Assembly (NCBI RefSeq): GCF_001905665.1 | Contig: NZ_LIVX01000006.1 | Span: 434,001 to 498,000 of the forward strand | Length of the DNA: 64,000 nt | Direction of reading: 5' to 3' | Origin: Streptomyces sp. CB02261 | GTDB lineage: Bacteria > Actinomycetota > Actinomycetes > Streptomycetales > Streptomycetaceae | In this document: in pieces, positions 14,380 through 21,668 of the stretch | Layout: every line of letters starts with the position of its first letter | How positions within the stretch are numbered: position 1 is the first letter of the stretch | Translations under genes and position numbers: made by a program | Notes under the pieces: generated by a model | Databases searched by the model: none | What the model was told of the DNA's origin: nothing | Seen by the model: only the letters and a program-made list of their open reading frames with translations

Positions 14380-15630
14380 TCAGCACTTCACGCAGCAGCG
14401 GATCTTGCCCGCGTCCTCGGCGTCGGTGCGGCGCTCCTGCCAGAGCTCCTCGACGCGCTTGTCGGGGTGGGTCCACTCCACCCAGAAGCCGCGGTCGACG
14501 GTGGCGATGTCCTCCATCCAGGGCGAGGAGAGCAGCGGGGAGCCCTTGAACAGCAGCAGTCGGGTCTGCAGGGCGGTGGGGTCGGTGACGCGAGCGAGGC
14601 CGGTCTCGACCAGCCAGTCCTCGAAGCCGAGGAGCTCCTCGTACTCGATCCACGGGGTGAAGGGGATGAACGTCGGGTACAGCTCGAAGCCGATCCGCTC
14701 GGCCTCGGCGACCGCCTCGCGCATGTGGTCGACGTCGATGTGCTTGTCGAAGATGCGCAGGATGCGGTCGGAGGGGAACTCAAGGGCGCAGGTCACGCGG
14801 CGCAGGCCGAGCGAGACGAGCTTCTCCAGTTCCCTGGTGTAGTCGAGGACGTGGTCGACGCGGGTGGTGAACTCGAACGTGATCGGTCCGATGGCCTCGA
14901 CGAGCCGCTCGACCACACCGATGCCGATCGTGCGGGAGTTGAAGAACTCGGCGTCGATGAAGCAGAAGTGCCGGACGCCCTCCTCCGCGAGCTGCAGGGC
15001 GTCGGCCAGGACACTGTCGGCGTCGTACGCGGCGACACCGCCGTCGTAGGCGCCGTAGACGGAGCAGTACGTGCACTTGTGGTGGCAGCCGCGGGACGCC
15101 TCGATGTTGCCCATCAGGCCGAACGGCGAGTGGTGCGCGGGGTAGTGCACGAGGGAGGGGAACAGGTCCCGGGCGGGCTTGGTGACCGAGATGCGCCGGC
15201 GCGGGGGCTTGGGCCGCATGCCCGTGCGGGTCATCAGGGCGGGCACCTCGTCGAGCGCGACGGTGCCGGCGGCGAGCCCGGCCAGCTCCTCGCTGATGAG
15301 CTCGGGCTCCTCCATGATGATGCCGTCGGCGACGTCGAGGAACTCCCGGTGGTTCATCTGCGCGTACTGGCCGAAGGTGACGACCGTGGTGCCGTACGCC
15401 TCCGAGACCCTGCGCGCCAGGGCGATTCCCCGCTCAAGACCCTCGAACTGCTGGACCGAGACGAGGGTGAGGTCGAAGGGGCCTTCCGGAAGGGCGTCGG
15501 GAAGCAGGTGCGCGTCCCAGCCGACGACGTCGGCGCCGTGGTGCCGCAGAGCGGCAGCCGCACACGCGGACGTCAAGGGCTGGAGCTCCGCTTCGAACGC
15601 GGAGGCAACCAGAACACGGGGACTTCTCAC
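14380..15630 (-). CDS. arsL: ArsL-like non-canonical radical SAM enzyme
   Basis: 416 residues from a GTG at 15630 preceded by GGGGGGAAG. The N-terminal 110 residues resemble a B12-binding-like Rossmann domain. The radical SAM cluster motif CxxxCxxC is at Cys182, Cys186 and Cys189 (ASRGCHHKCTYCS), followed by an Elp3-type TIM barrel. The last residues are RCCVKC (412-416); from memory, characterised ArsL ends in the near-identical RCCLKC. ArsL cleaves SAM to a 3-amino-3-carboxypropyl radical, attaches it to arsenite to make hydroxyarsinothricin, and releases methylthioadenosine. First gene of the unit containing arsM. The nearby mtn genes match that by-product, which supports the call. Confidence 0.82.
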   Translation of the reverse strand: MRSPRVLVASAFEAELQPLTSACAAAALRHHGADVVGWDAHLLPDALPEGPFDLTLVSVQQFEGLERGIALARRVSEAYGTTVVTFGQYAQMNHREFLDVADGIIMEEPELISEELAGLAAGTVALDEVPALMTRTGMRPKPPRRRISVTKPARDLFPSLVHYPAHHSPFGLMGNIEASRGCHHKCTYCSVYGAYDGGVAAYDADSVLADALQLAEEGVRHFCFIDAEFFNSRTIGIGVVERLVEAIGPITFEFTTRVDHVLDYTRELEKLVSLGLRRVTCALEFPSDRILRIFDKHIDVDHMREAVAEAERIGFELYPTFIPFTPWIEYEELLGFEDWLVETGLARVTDPTALQTRLLLFKGSPLLSSPWMEDIATVDRGFWVEWTHPDKRVEELWQERRTDAEDAGKIRCCVKC

Positions 15631-15685
15631 ACTTCCCCCCAGGGAGTGATCAAGGAGCGTGACGGATCGAGATCGGGCCGGGTCA

Positions 15686-15769
15686 GAGCCCCGGTCGGCA
15701 ACGACGCTGTCGGCCGACGGCCGGAACCCTGCCAGCGTTGAGCGATGTATGTCAATAGATCGATGAATG
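15686..15769 (-). promoter_or_regulatory. Promoter/operator of the arsL unit (copy 2 of duplicated promoter)
   Basis: 84 bp matching 9826-9908 with about six substitutions and one inserted base; 15738-15769 is identical to 9877-9908. Minus-strand TTGACA (15755-15750) and, after 18 nt, CAGGGT form a candidate promoter reading toward arsL, with ATCGAT just upstream. Similarity stops abruptly at 15769/9908, so the conserved block is a defined regulatory unit. Confidence 0.8.
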
Positions 15770-16373
15770 ACTGAAAGGGCGCCTCCCCGACCCTCGTCGC
15801 CGCGGAACGCCGCTGCCCCGATTCGCCCTCCTCTGTGGCTGGTTGCGAAGAGAGGTCGTCCGCTTGAATTCTGTTGTTCACACAGCTTGCAGCCACCCCA
15901 GCCGGAGGTTTCGGGAGGCGACCCCCGCGGCTGCGGATTTCGTGGCCGACCGCGGGACCCGCGCCCGGCGCCCGGGTATGTGACGCGAATTCAATCGTCG
16001 ATCATCGATTATTTCGTTCAATGAACCTGTCGCCAGGACGCCTCGGAGGCGGTAGCGTTCGGCCACGGCATCGCGGTCCGCACCCGGGGTCAGCGGGTGA
16101 ACGGGTACCGACGCCCTGCTGCTTCAGGCCCTTCACCGGGGAGCGGGCCGAGCACCCGACTTTCAGGCGCGCGAGCGCCCACGGCAGCCCCTACGGTCCT
16201 GAGCGAGTTCGACGGGGAACGCGGTGAGGATCCGCGAGGGCATCCGGCTGCACGTCGTTAGTCAGCGCCGTTCGTCAGCGCCGTCCGTCAGCGTCCTTCG
16301 CACGCCTGGTGCCGCCACGCCCTGCCCCGGAGTACCGGATTCCCACCCGTTCCCTCACCGCAAAGGCACCGCC
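15770..16373. other. Gene-free region between arsL promoter and pstS
   Basis: About 600 bp with no credible gene on either strand. An AT-richer island at 15988-16026 contains ATCATCGATTATTTCG (16001-16016), similar to the ArsR-type sites at 2325 and 2601 but with a poorer second half; it could be the pst operator. The rest (16030-16360) is GC-rich leader in which I see no RNA motif. The pstS ribosome site AAAGG precedes its ATG by 7 nt. Confidence 0.5.
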
Positions 16374-17294
16374 ATGTCTTTCACGTCCACCGAAGTCCGC
16401 AGGACAGCACCGCGCCGCACCGGACGGCGTGGCCGCCAGGGCGCCTCCGCCGCCTCCGCCGCTCTCCTCCTCGCCGCCGCCCTGACCGGCTGCGCCGGCT
16501 CCGCGGAGGCCGGCTCGGACGCCATCCAGGCCAGCGGCTCGACCACCGTCGCCCCGGTCGCCTCCGACGCCGCCGAGGCACTGAAGGCCAAGGGCCTCAA
16601 CATCACCGTCGCCACCCAGGGCGGCTCCGCCGGCGGCATCTCCCAGCTCGGCACCGGCCAGATCGACATCGCCCTCAGCTCCAAGCCCCTGTCCGACAAG
16701 GACCGCAAGGCGTACCCCGGCACGGAGTTCGTCAGGACGCAGATCGGCGCGGACGCCGTCGGCGTCATCATCACGAAGGAAGTGGCCGACGGCGGGGTCA
16801 AGGGCCTGTCCAAGGCGCAGGTGGCGGGCCTGTTCGAGGGGAAGATCACCAACTGGAAGGAGGTCGGCGGCCCCGACCTCCAGGTCTTCGTGTACGACAA
16901 GGAGCCCGGCCGCGGCACCCGTGAGGTGCTCGACAAGTTCATCTACGGCAAGGGCGAGCCGCCGGCCCCGCCCAAGTCCGCGAACTACGCCGTCGTCGGC
17001 GGCAACCTGGAGACCCGCAACAAGCTGAAGTCCACCCGCGGTTCCGTCGCCCCGCTGTCGACCGGCTTCATCGACGGTCACCCCGAACTGGTCGCCGTGC
17101 CCCTGGAGGGCGTCGCCCCCACCCTGGCGAACGTGGCGTCCGGCACGTACCCGATGACCCGCCCGCTGTACATGATCACCAACGGCAGGCCGAAGGGCAC
17201 CGTCAAGCAGTACATCGACCACATCCTCTCGCCCGAGGGCCAGAAGCTGCTGCCCAAGCACGGCTACCTCACGCGTGAGCAGATGGGGCTCTGA
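16374..17294 (+). CDS. pstS: PstS-like phosphate-binding lipoprotein
   Basis: 306 residues from an ATG at 16374, where the signal peptide begins with a basic stretch (RRTAPRRTGRRGR); in-frame codons upstream lack a signal. The lipobox ALTGC predicts lipidation near residue 40. The phosphate-binding motifs are ASGSTTVAPV, TQGGSAGGISQLGTGQIDIALSSKP and EPGRGTREVLDKF. It captures phosphate (possibly arsenate) outside the membrane for the permease encoded 2 nt downstream. Its location in the arsenic island, downstream of an ArsR-like site, suggests induction by arsenic rather than only by phosphate starvation; PhoP-type boxes were not recognised. Confidence 0.9.
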   Translation: MSFTSTEVRRTAPRRTGRRGRQGASAASAALLLAAALTGCAGSAEAGSDAIQASGSTTVAPVASDAAEALKAKGLNITVATQGGSAGGISQLGTGQIDIALSSKPLSDKDRKAYPGTEFVRTQIGADAVGVIITKEVADGGVKGLSKAQVAGLFEGKITNWKEVGGPDLQVFVYDKEPGRGTREVLDKFIYGKGEPPAPPKSANYAVVGGNLETRNKLKSTRGSVAPLSTGFIDGHPELVAVPLEGVAPTLANVASGTYPMTRPLYMITNGRPKGTVKQYIDHILSPEGQKLLPKHGYLTREQMGL

Positions 17295-17296
17295 CC

Positions 17297-19129
17297 ATGG
17301 GTCTCACTCTGGAGCGCCCCGCCCGGGCGCCCGGACCCACCGTGTCGCGGCGCTCCTCCGGGAGCGGCCGCGGCAGCCGGGCGAGATGGGTCTGGAGTTG
17401 GGCGTACAGCGGCATCCTGTCCGTGCTGCTCGCCCTCGCGGTCCTGCTCGGCTACCTGATCACGGGCATCGCGAGCGGGACCGTCGACTGGGCGGCCCTG
17501 TTCACCTCGTCCACCTGGAGTCCGGGGAACCTCGCCTTCGGCGGCCTGGCCATGATCTACGGCTCGGCGGTCGTGTGCGTCCTGGCACTGGTGCTCGCCG
17601 TCCCGGTCGGCTGGGCGGCGGCCGTCGCCCTGTCCGAGTACCTGCCGCCCCGCCTCGCCAAGCCGCTCCGCCTGAGCATCGAACTGCTTGCGGCGGTCCC
17701 CTCCATCGTCTACGGCCTCATCGGCATCATGGTGATCCGGCCGTTCGTGGCGGACCTCGGTGACGTACCGGGCGGCGACAGCCTCCTCGCCGCCGGCCTC
17801 GTCCTCGCCGTGATGATCATGCCGACGGTCGTGGCGGTCAGCGTGGACGCCCTGGCCGCCGTACCCGGCCGGTACCGGGAGGCCGCGTACTCCCTCGGTC
17901 TGACCCGCCGCGAGGTCGTCCGGTCCGCCGTCCTGCCCCAGGCACGACCGGGCATGCGCGCCGCCGTCCTCCTCGGCCTGGCGCGGGCACTGGGCGAGGC
18001 CATCGCGGTCTTCATGGTCGTCGGCCGCGCCGACGGACGACTGCCGGAGTCGGTGGGGGACATCTTCTCCTCCCTCGTACGCCCCGGTCAGACGCTCACC
18101 ACCAAACTGGCCGGCCCCGAGCCGATGCTCGCGGGCACCTCCGGTCCGTACTTCGCGGCGCTGTGCGGTCTCGGCGTCGTCCTGCTGGCCCTGGTCGCCG
18201 TCGCCACCGTGTGGGGCACCCGCGGTTCCCCGGGACGGACCGCGCGCGCTCCGCGTGCCCGCAGGTCGTCCGCGTGGCTGCGCGCTCCGAAGGACCGGCT
18301 CACCACCGTGGTCCGGATCGGAGCACTGCTGCTGCCGGGGGCCCTGCTCCTCGGCATGCTCGGCATCCTGCTGGCCCGCGGCGGCGCCGCACTCCATCCG
18401 GCCTTCTGGTTCTCGCCCTCCGAAGGCGCGGCGGGCGGCGGCATACGCGACCAGATCCTCGGTACGCTCCTGCTCCTCGCGACCACGGCGCTGATCGCGC
18501 TGCCGCTCGGCTACGGAGCGGGCATCGTGATCGGCACGCGTGCCTCCGCGAGAACCGCCCGCGTCCTGGAGACGCTGACCGTGGCGGTCGGCGGGACGCC
18601 GACCATCCTGCTGGGCCTCGCGGGATACGTCCTCCTCTGCACGACCATGGGCTGGGGCCGTTCCTGGCTGGCCGGCGCCGTGGTCCTGGTGCCCGTGGTG
18701 GTGCCGGTGATCGCCCTCACCACGGCGGGCCGGATCCGGAGCATGCCGGGGGAGATCACCGAGGCCGCCCTCGCCCTGGGTCTCACCGGCTCCCAGTACG
18801 TCCGCTCCGTGGTCATCCCGTACACCTGGCCGGCCACGCTCACCGGCCTGCTGCTCGGCCTGGCCCGCGCGGCGGGCGAGACGGCCCCGCTGATCTTCAC
18901 CGCCACGGTGTTCTTCGGGGCCCCCGCCCTCCCGACCGGCGTCGTCGACGCCCCGGTCCAGGCCCTGCCCACGCACATCTTCACTCTGTCGCAGGACTCG
19001 GGCGCCCCCGAGGCGATCGCCCAGGCGTGGGGCAGCGCCCTCGTCCTGGTCCTGATCACCGCGGGCCTGCTCAGCCTGGCGGTCCTCCTGCGCAACCGCT
19101 TCGAAGGAGCACGACGATGGACGACGTGA
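17297..19129 (+). CDS. pstCA: Fused PstC-PstA phosphate ABC permease
   Basis: 610 residues, starting 2 nt after the pstS stop. Two complete permease domains are joined in one chain. The first (about 30-315) has its EAA loop at EAAYSLGLTRREVVRSAVLP; the second (about 335-605) at EAALALGLTGSQYVRSVVIP. Chromosomal Pst systems normally use separate PstC and PstA, so this is a fusion. The linker (about 300-335) is basic and cytoplasmic. The end overlaps the ATPase start by 13 nt, so S-CA-B form one operon. Fused forms are known in arsenic-island phosphate transporters to my recollection; specificity over arsenate is inferred. Confidence 0.9.
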   Translation: MGLTLERPARAPGPTVSRRSSGSGRGSRARWVWSWAYSGILSVLLALAVLLGYLITGIASGTVDWAALFTSSTWSPGNLAFGGLAMIYGSAVVCVLALVLAVPVGWAAAVALSEYLPPRLAKPLRLSIELLAAVPSIVYGLIGIMVIRPFVADLGDVPGGDSLLAAGLVLAVMIMPTVVAVSVDALAAVPGRYREAAYSLGLTRREVVRSAVLPQARPGMRAAVLLGLARALGEAIAVFMVVGRADGRLPESVGDIFSSLVRPGQTLTTKLAGPEPMLAGTSGPYFAALCGLGVVLLALVAVATVWGTRGSPGRTARAPRARRSSAWLRAPKDRLTTVVRIGALLLPGALLLGMLGILLARGGAALHPAFWFSPSEGAAGGGIRDQILGTLLLLATTALIALPLGYGAGIVIGTRASARTARVLETLTVAVGGTPTILLGLAGYVLLCTTMGWGRSWLAGAVVLVPVVVPVIALTTAGRIRSMPGEITEAALALGLTGSQYVRSVVIPYTWPATLTGLLLGLARAAGETAPLIFTATVFFGAPALPTGVVDAPVQALPTHIFTLSQDSGAPEAIAQAWGSALVLVLITAGLLSLAVLLRNRFEGARRWTT

Positions 19130-19851
19130 CCACCGGCGCAACGTCCATGGACGGCATGGCGGACAGGACCGTCATCGCGGTCCGCGACCTGCGGATCCTC
19201 GACGGCGCGAAGCGCCTGGTCGGGCCGGTGACGTTCGAGCTGGCCGCCGGATCCACGACCGGTCTGTGCGGCCCTTCGGGCGCCGGCAAGTCCACCGTGC
19301 TGCGCGCCCTGGTCGACCTGCTGCCGCACGGGCTCCGCCGCCAGGGCGAGGTGGAGGTCCTCGGCCGTCCCGTCCGGTACGGCAAGGGCGACGCCGGCCT
19401 GCGCAGCACGGTCGTCCTGGTGCCGCAGACCCCCGTGGTCTTCGGCGGCAGCATCCTGGACAACGCCCTGTTCGGCCTCCGTCACCTGGTGCGGGCGTCC
19501 CGGACGGAGCTGCACGACCGCGCCGAGCAGGCCCTGCGCGAGGCAGGCCTGTGGAGCGAGGTCTCCGACCGTCTTGACACGCCGGCCCAGACACTGTCCA
19601 ACGGCCAGCGCCAACGGCTGTGTCTGGCACGGGCCTTGGCCCTCGAACCGTCGGCCCTCCTGCTCGACGAGCCGACGAGCGCCCTGGACGAGCGGAGCCG
19701 CGACACGGTCGAGGGGTCCGTGGCGGCCCTGCGGGGCAACCGGACGGTCCTGCTCGTCTCCCACGACCCCGCACAGGTGGAGCGGCTCTGCGACCGGACG
19801 GTCCGTATCGACCTGCCGGCTACCTCCGCGCCTTCCCCGGCGGCGGCCTGA
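19117..19851 (+). CDS. pstB: ABC transporter ATPase (PstB-like)
   Basis: 244 residues from an ATG at 19117 after GAAGGAGC, overlapping the permease gene by 13 nt. Walker A GPSGAGKST, Q-loop VPQTPVVF, signature LSNGQRQRLCLARAL and Walker B ALLLDEPTSALD are intact. It is shorter than usual PstB (about 258) and the signature starts LSNGQ rather than LSGGQ; the Q-loop region IDNALFGLRH also differs from PstB, closer to general phosphate/amino-acid importers. It energises the PstCA permease. The C-terminus (ATSAPSPAAA) is low-complexity. Confidence 0.85.
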   Translation: MDDVTTGATSMDGMADRTVIAVRDLRILDGAKRLVGPVTFELAAGSTTGLCGPSGAGKSTVLRALVDLLPHGLRRQGEVEVLGRPVRYGKGDAGLRSTVVLVPQTPVVFGGSILDNALFGLRHLVRASRTELHDRAEQALREAGLWSEVSDRLDTPAQTLSNGQRQRLCLARALALEPSALLLDEPTSALDERSRDTVEGSVAALRGNRTVLLVSHDPAQVERLCDRTVRIDLPATSAPSPAAA

Positions 19852-19880
19852 GCGTTCGCCCCCTGCGCGCCCGCGGGGCT

Positions 19881-19922
19881 CCCGGGCCCGCCGTCGCGCG
19901 AGGACGCGGCGGAGGGCCCGGG
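19881..19922. terminator. Hairpin between pstB and the acyl-CoA dehydrogenase
   Basis: CCCGGGCCC (19881-19889) pairs with GGGCCCGGG (19914-19922), with further internal pairing. It lies between convergent gene ends at 19851 and 19932 and closes the arsenic island on this side. Confidence 0.6.
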
Positions 19923-19931
19923 CGCACGGCT

Positions 19932-21110
19932 TCAGCGGCGGACCCTGGGCATGCCCAGGCCGATCCACGAGATGATCTCGCGCTGGATCTCGTTGTTGCC
20001 GCCGCCGAAGGTGAAGATGACGGCCGAGCGGTAGCCGCGTTCCAGTTCGCCGTGGAGGACCGCGCCCGCCGAGCCCTCCTTGAGGGCGCCCGCGGCGGCG
20101 ACGACCTCCATGAGGGCCGCGTAGGCGTCGCGGCGGGCCTCGGAGCCGTAGACCTTGACGGCGGAGGCGTCCTGCGGAGTGAGTGTGCCGTGCTGGACGG
20201 CGCTCACCATCTGCCAGTTGAGGAGCTTCATCGCGTCGAGCCGGACGTGGGTGCGGGCGAGGGTGCGGCGGACCCAGGGGAGGTCGATGACGCGGCGGCC
20301 GTCGGTGAGGGGGGTGGCGGCGGCCCAGCGCTGCACGTCGTGGAGGGCGCGGATCGCCATGGTGCCGTGCGCGGCCAGGGTGACGCGTTCGTGGTTGAGC
20401 TGGTTGGTGATGAGACGCCAGCCCTCGTTCTCCGCACCGACCCGGCGGGAGGCCGGGACGCGGACGCCGTCGTAGTAACTGGCGGTCGTGTCGTGCGAGG
20501 CGAGGGTGTTGATGATCGTGCAGGAGTACCCGGGGTCGGTCGTCGGGACGAGGAGCATGGTGATGCCCTTGTGCGGCGGGGCGTCCGGGTCGGTGCGGAC
20601 GGCGAGCCAGACCCAGTCGGCGGTGTCGCCGTTGGTGGTCCAGATCTTCTGCCCGTCGACGACGTAGGTGTCCCCGTCCCGTACGGCACGGGTCTTCAGG
20701 GCCGCGAGGTCGGTGCCCGCGTCGGGCTCGCTGTAGCCGATGGCGAAGTCGATCTCGCCGGAGAGGATCCGGGGCAGGAAGTACCCCTTCTGCTCGTCGG
20801 TGCCGTACCGCATGATCGTCGGGCCGACCGTGTTCAGCGCCATGAGGGGCAGCGGTACGCCCGCCTGCGCCGCCTCGTCGAAGAAGATGAACTGTTCCAT
20901 CGGGGTCAGCCCGCGCCCCCCGTACTCGGTGGGCCAGCCGACGCCCAGCCAGCCGTCGGCGCCGAGCCTTCGCACGGTCTCGCGGTAGAAGCGCTTCTGG
21001 GCGGCCGGGTCCGCGTAGCGGGTGTGGACGTCGTCCGGGACCAGTTCGCCGAAGTACGCGCGCAGCTCGGCGCGCAGGCGGTTCTGGTCGGGCGTGTACT
21101 CGAGGTGCAT
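19932..21110 (-). CDS. Acyl-CoA dehydrogenase (FadE)
   Basis: 392 residues from an ATG at 21110 after GGGAGG. It is a full-length flavin acyl-CoA dehydrogenase: IGYSEPDAGTDLAAL and KIWTTNGDTADW for FAD and acyl-CoA binding, a C-terminal helical domain, and GGGNNEIQREIISWIGLGMPR near the end, typical of the actinobacterial FadE group used for branched or steroid-derived acyl-CoAs. It oxidises an acyl-CoA to the enoyl-CoA and passes electrons to ETF. No partner beta-oxidation genes are adjacent, so its substrate is open. It stands alone, convergent with pstB. Confidence 0.88.
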   Translation of the reverse strand: MHLEYTPDQNRLRAELRAYFGELVPDDVHTRYADPAAQKRFYRETVRRLGADGWLGVGWPTEYGGRGLTPMEQFIFFDEAAQAGVPLPLMALNTVGPTIMRYGTDEQKGYFLPRILSGEIDFAIGYSEPDAGTDLAALKTRAVRDGDTYVVDGQKIWTTNGDTADWVWLAVRTDPDAPPHKGITMLLVPTTDPGYSCTIINTLASHDTTASYYDGVRVPASRRVGAENEGWRLITNQLNHERVTLAAHGTMAIRALHDVQRWAAATPLTDGRRVIDLPWVRRTLARTHVRLDAMKLLNWQMVSAVQHGTLTPQDASAVKVYGSEARRDAYAALMEVVAAAGALKEGSAGAVLHGELERGYRSAVIFTFGGGNNEIQREIISWIGLGMPRVRR

Positions 21111-21318
21111 GGGGCCTCCCCTGGCGACGGTCCTGCGACGCGCGACGGCGGCCACGGTAGAACGTGTTCCATAAATGCGGAAGCCCTCGGGGGCCCCGGG
21201 CAGCCCGCGGCCCCGGTCCGGAGCTGCGGAACCGGGGCCGACGGGGTAGGGAGGGGTACTGAGAGGGGGTACCGCGGGCGATGCCGGGCAGGGGCCGACG
21301 CCCCGGGCCCGGCCGGAC

Positions 21319-21519
21319 CTACGGCAGGAGCTCGTCCATGGAGGCGCGACCCTTCTCCGCCATACGGCGTTCCGCCCAGGCGAGGCTCTTGGGATTCACA
21401 TCACGGCCGGAGGCGAGGACGAGGTCCTCGGCCGTGAACTCGCCCTCCGACCCGGCGTGCAGCAGCCGGTCGGGCGTCGGGAAGTCCCCCAGGGACGTCT
21501 TGTCGGGCTCAGCGTTCAT
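21319..21519 (-). CDS. Small hypothetical protein, 66 aa
   Basis: 66 residues from an ATG at 21519 with the strong ribosome site AGGAGG 6 nt upstream, which makes it a convincing gene despite its size. The sequence is acidic and hydrophilic with no membrane segment; the C-terminal half (SLAWAERRMAEKGRASMDELLP) looks helical. I do not recognise its family. It stands between the acyl-CoA dehydrogenase and the AfsR-like regulator on the same strand, 149 bp after the latter. Confidence 0.7.
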   Translation of the reverse strand: MNAEPDKTSLGDFPTPDRLLHAGSEGEFTAEDLVLASGRDVNPKSLAWAERRMAEKGRASMDELLP

Positions 21520-21668
21520 GCCGCCTCCTACGTGTTCTTCCGGCACTGGCCATTCTCGTGTCCGGCCCTCCGGACCGCATCCGGGCGGGGCCTCGGGCCG
21601 TGACCGGGACCCCGGGCGAACCCCGGGACCCCTGCGACCCCTGGGGCTCCTGCCCGGCTCCGGCCTCC

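Noticed and set aside
16030..16373. Riboswitch or small gene in the pstS leader
   Set aside because: No conserved RNA motif or coding pattern was recognised; the open frames there lack a ribosome site and have shadow-like composition.
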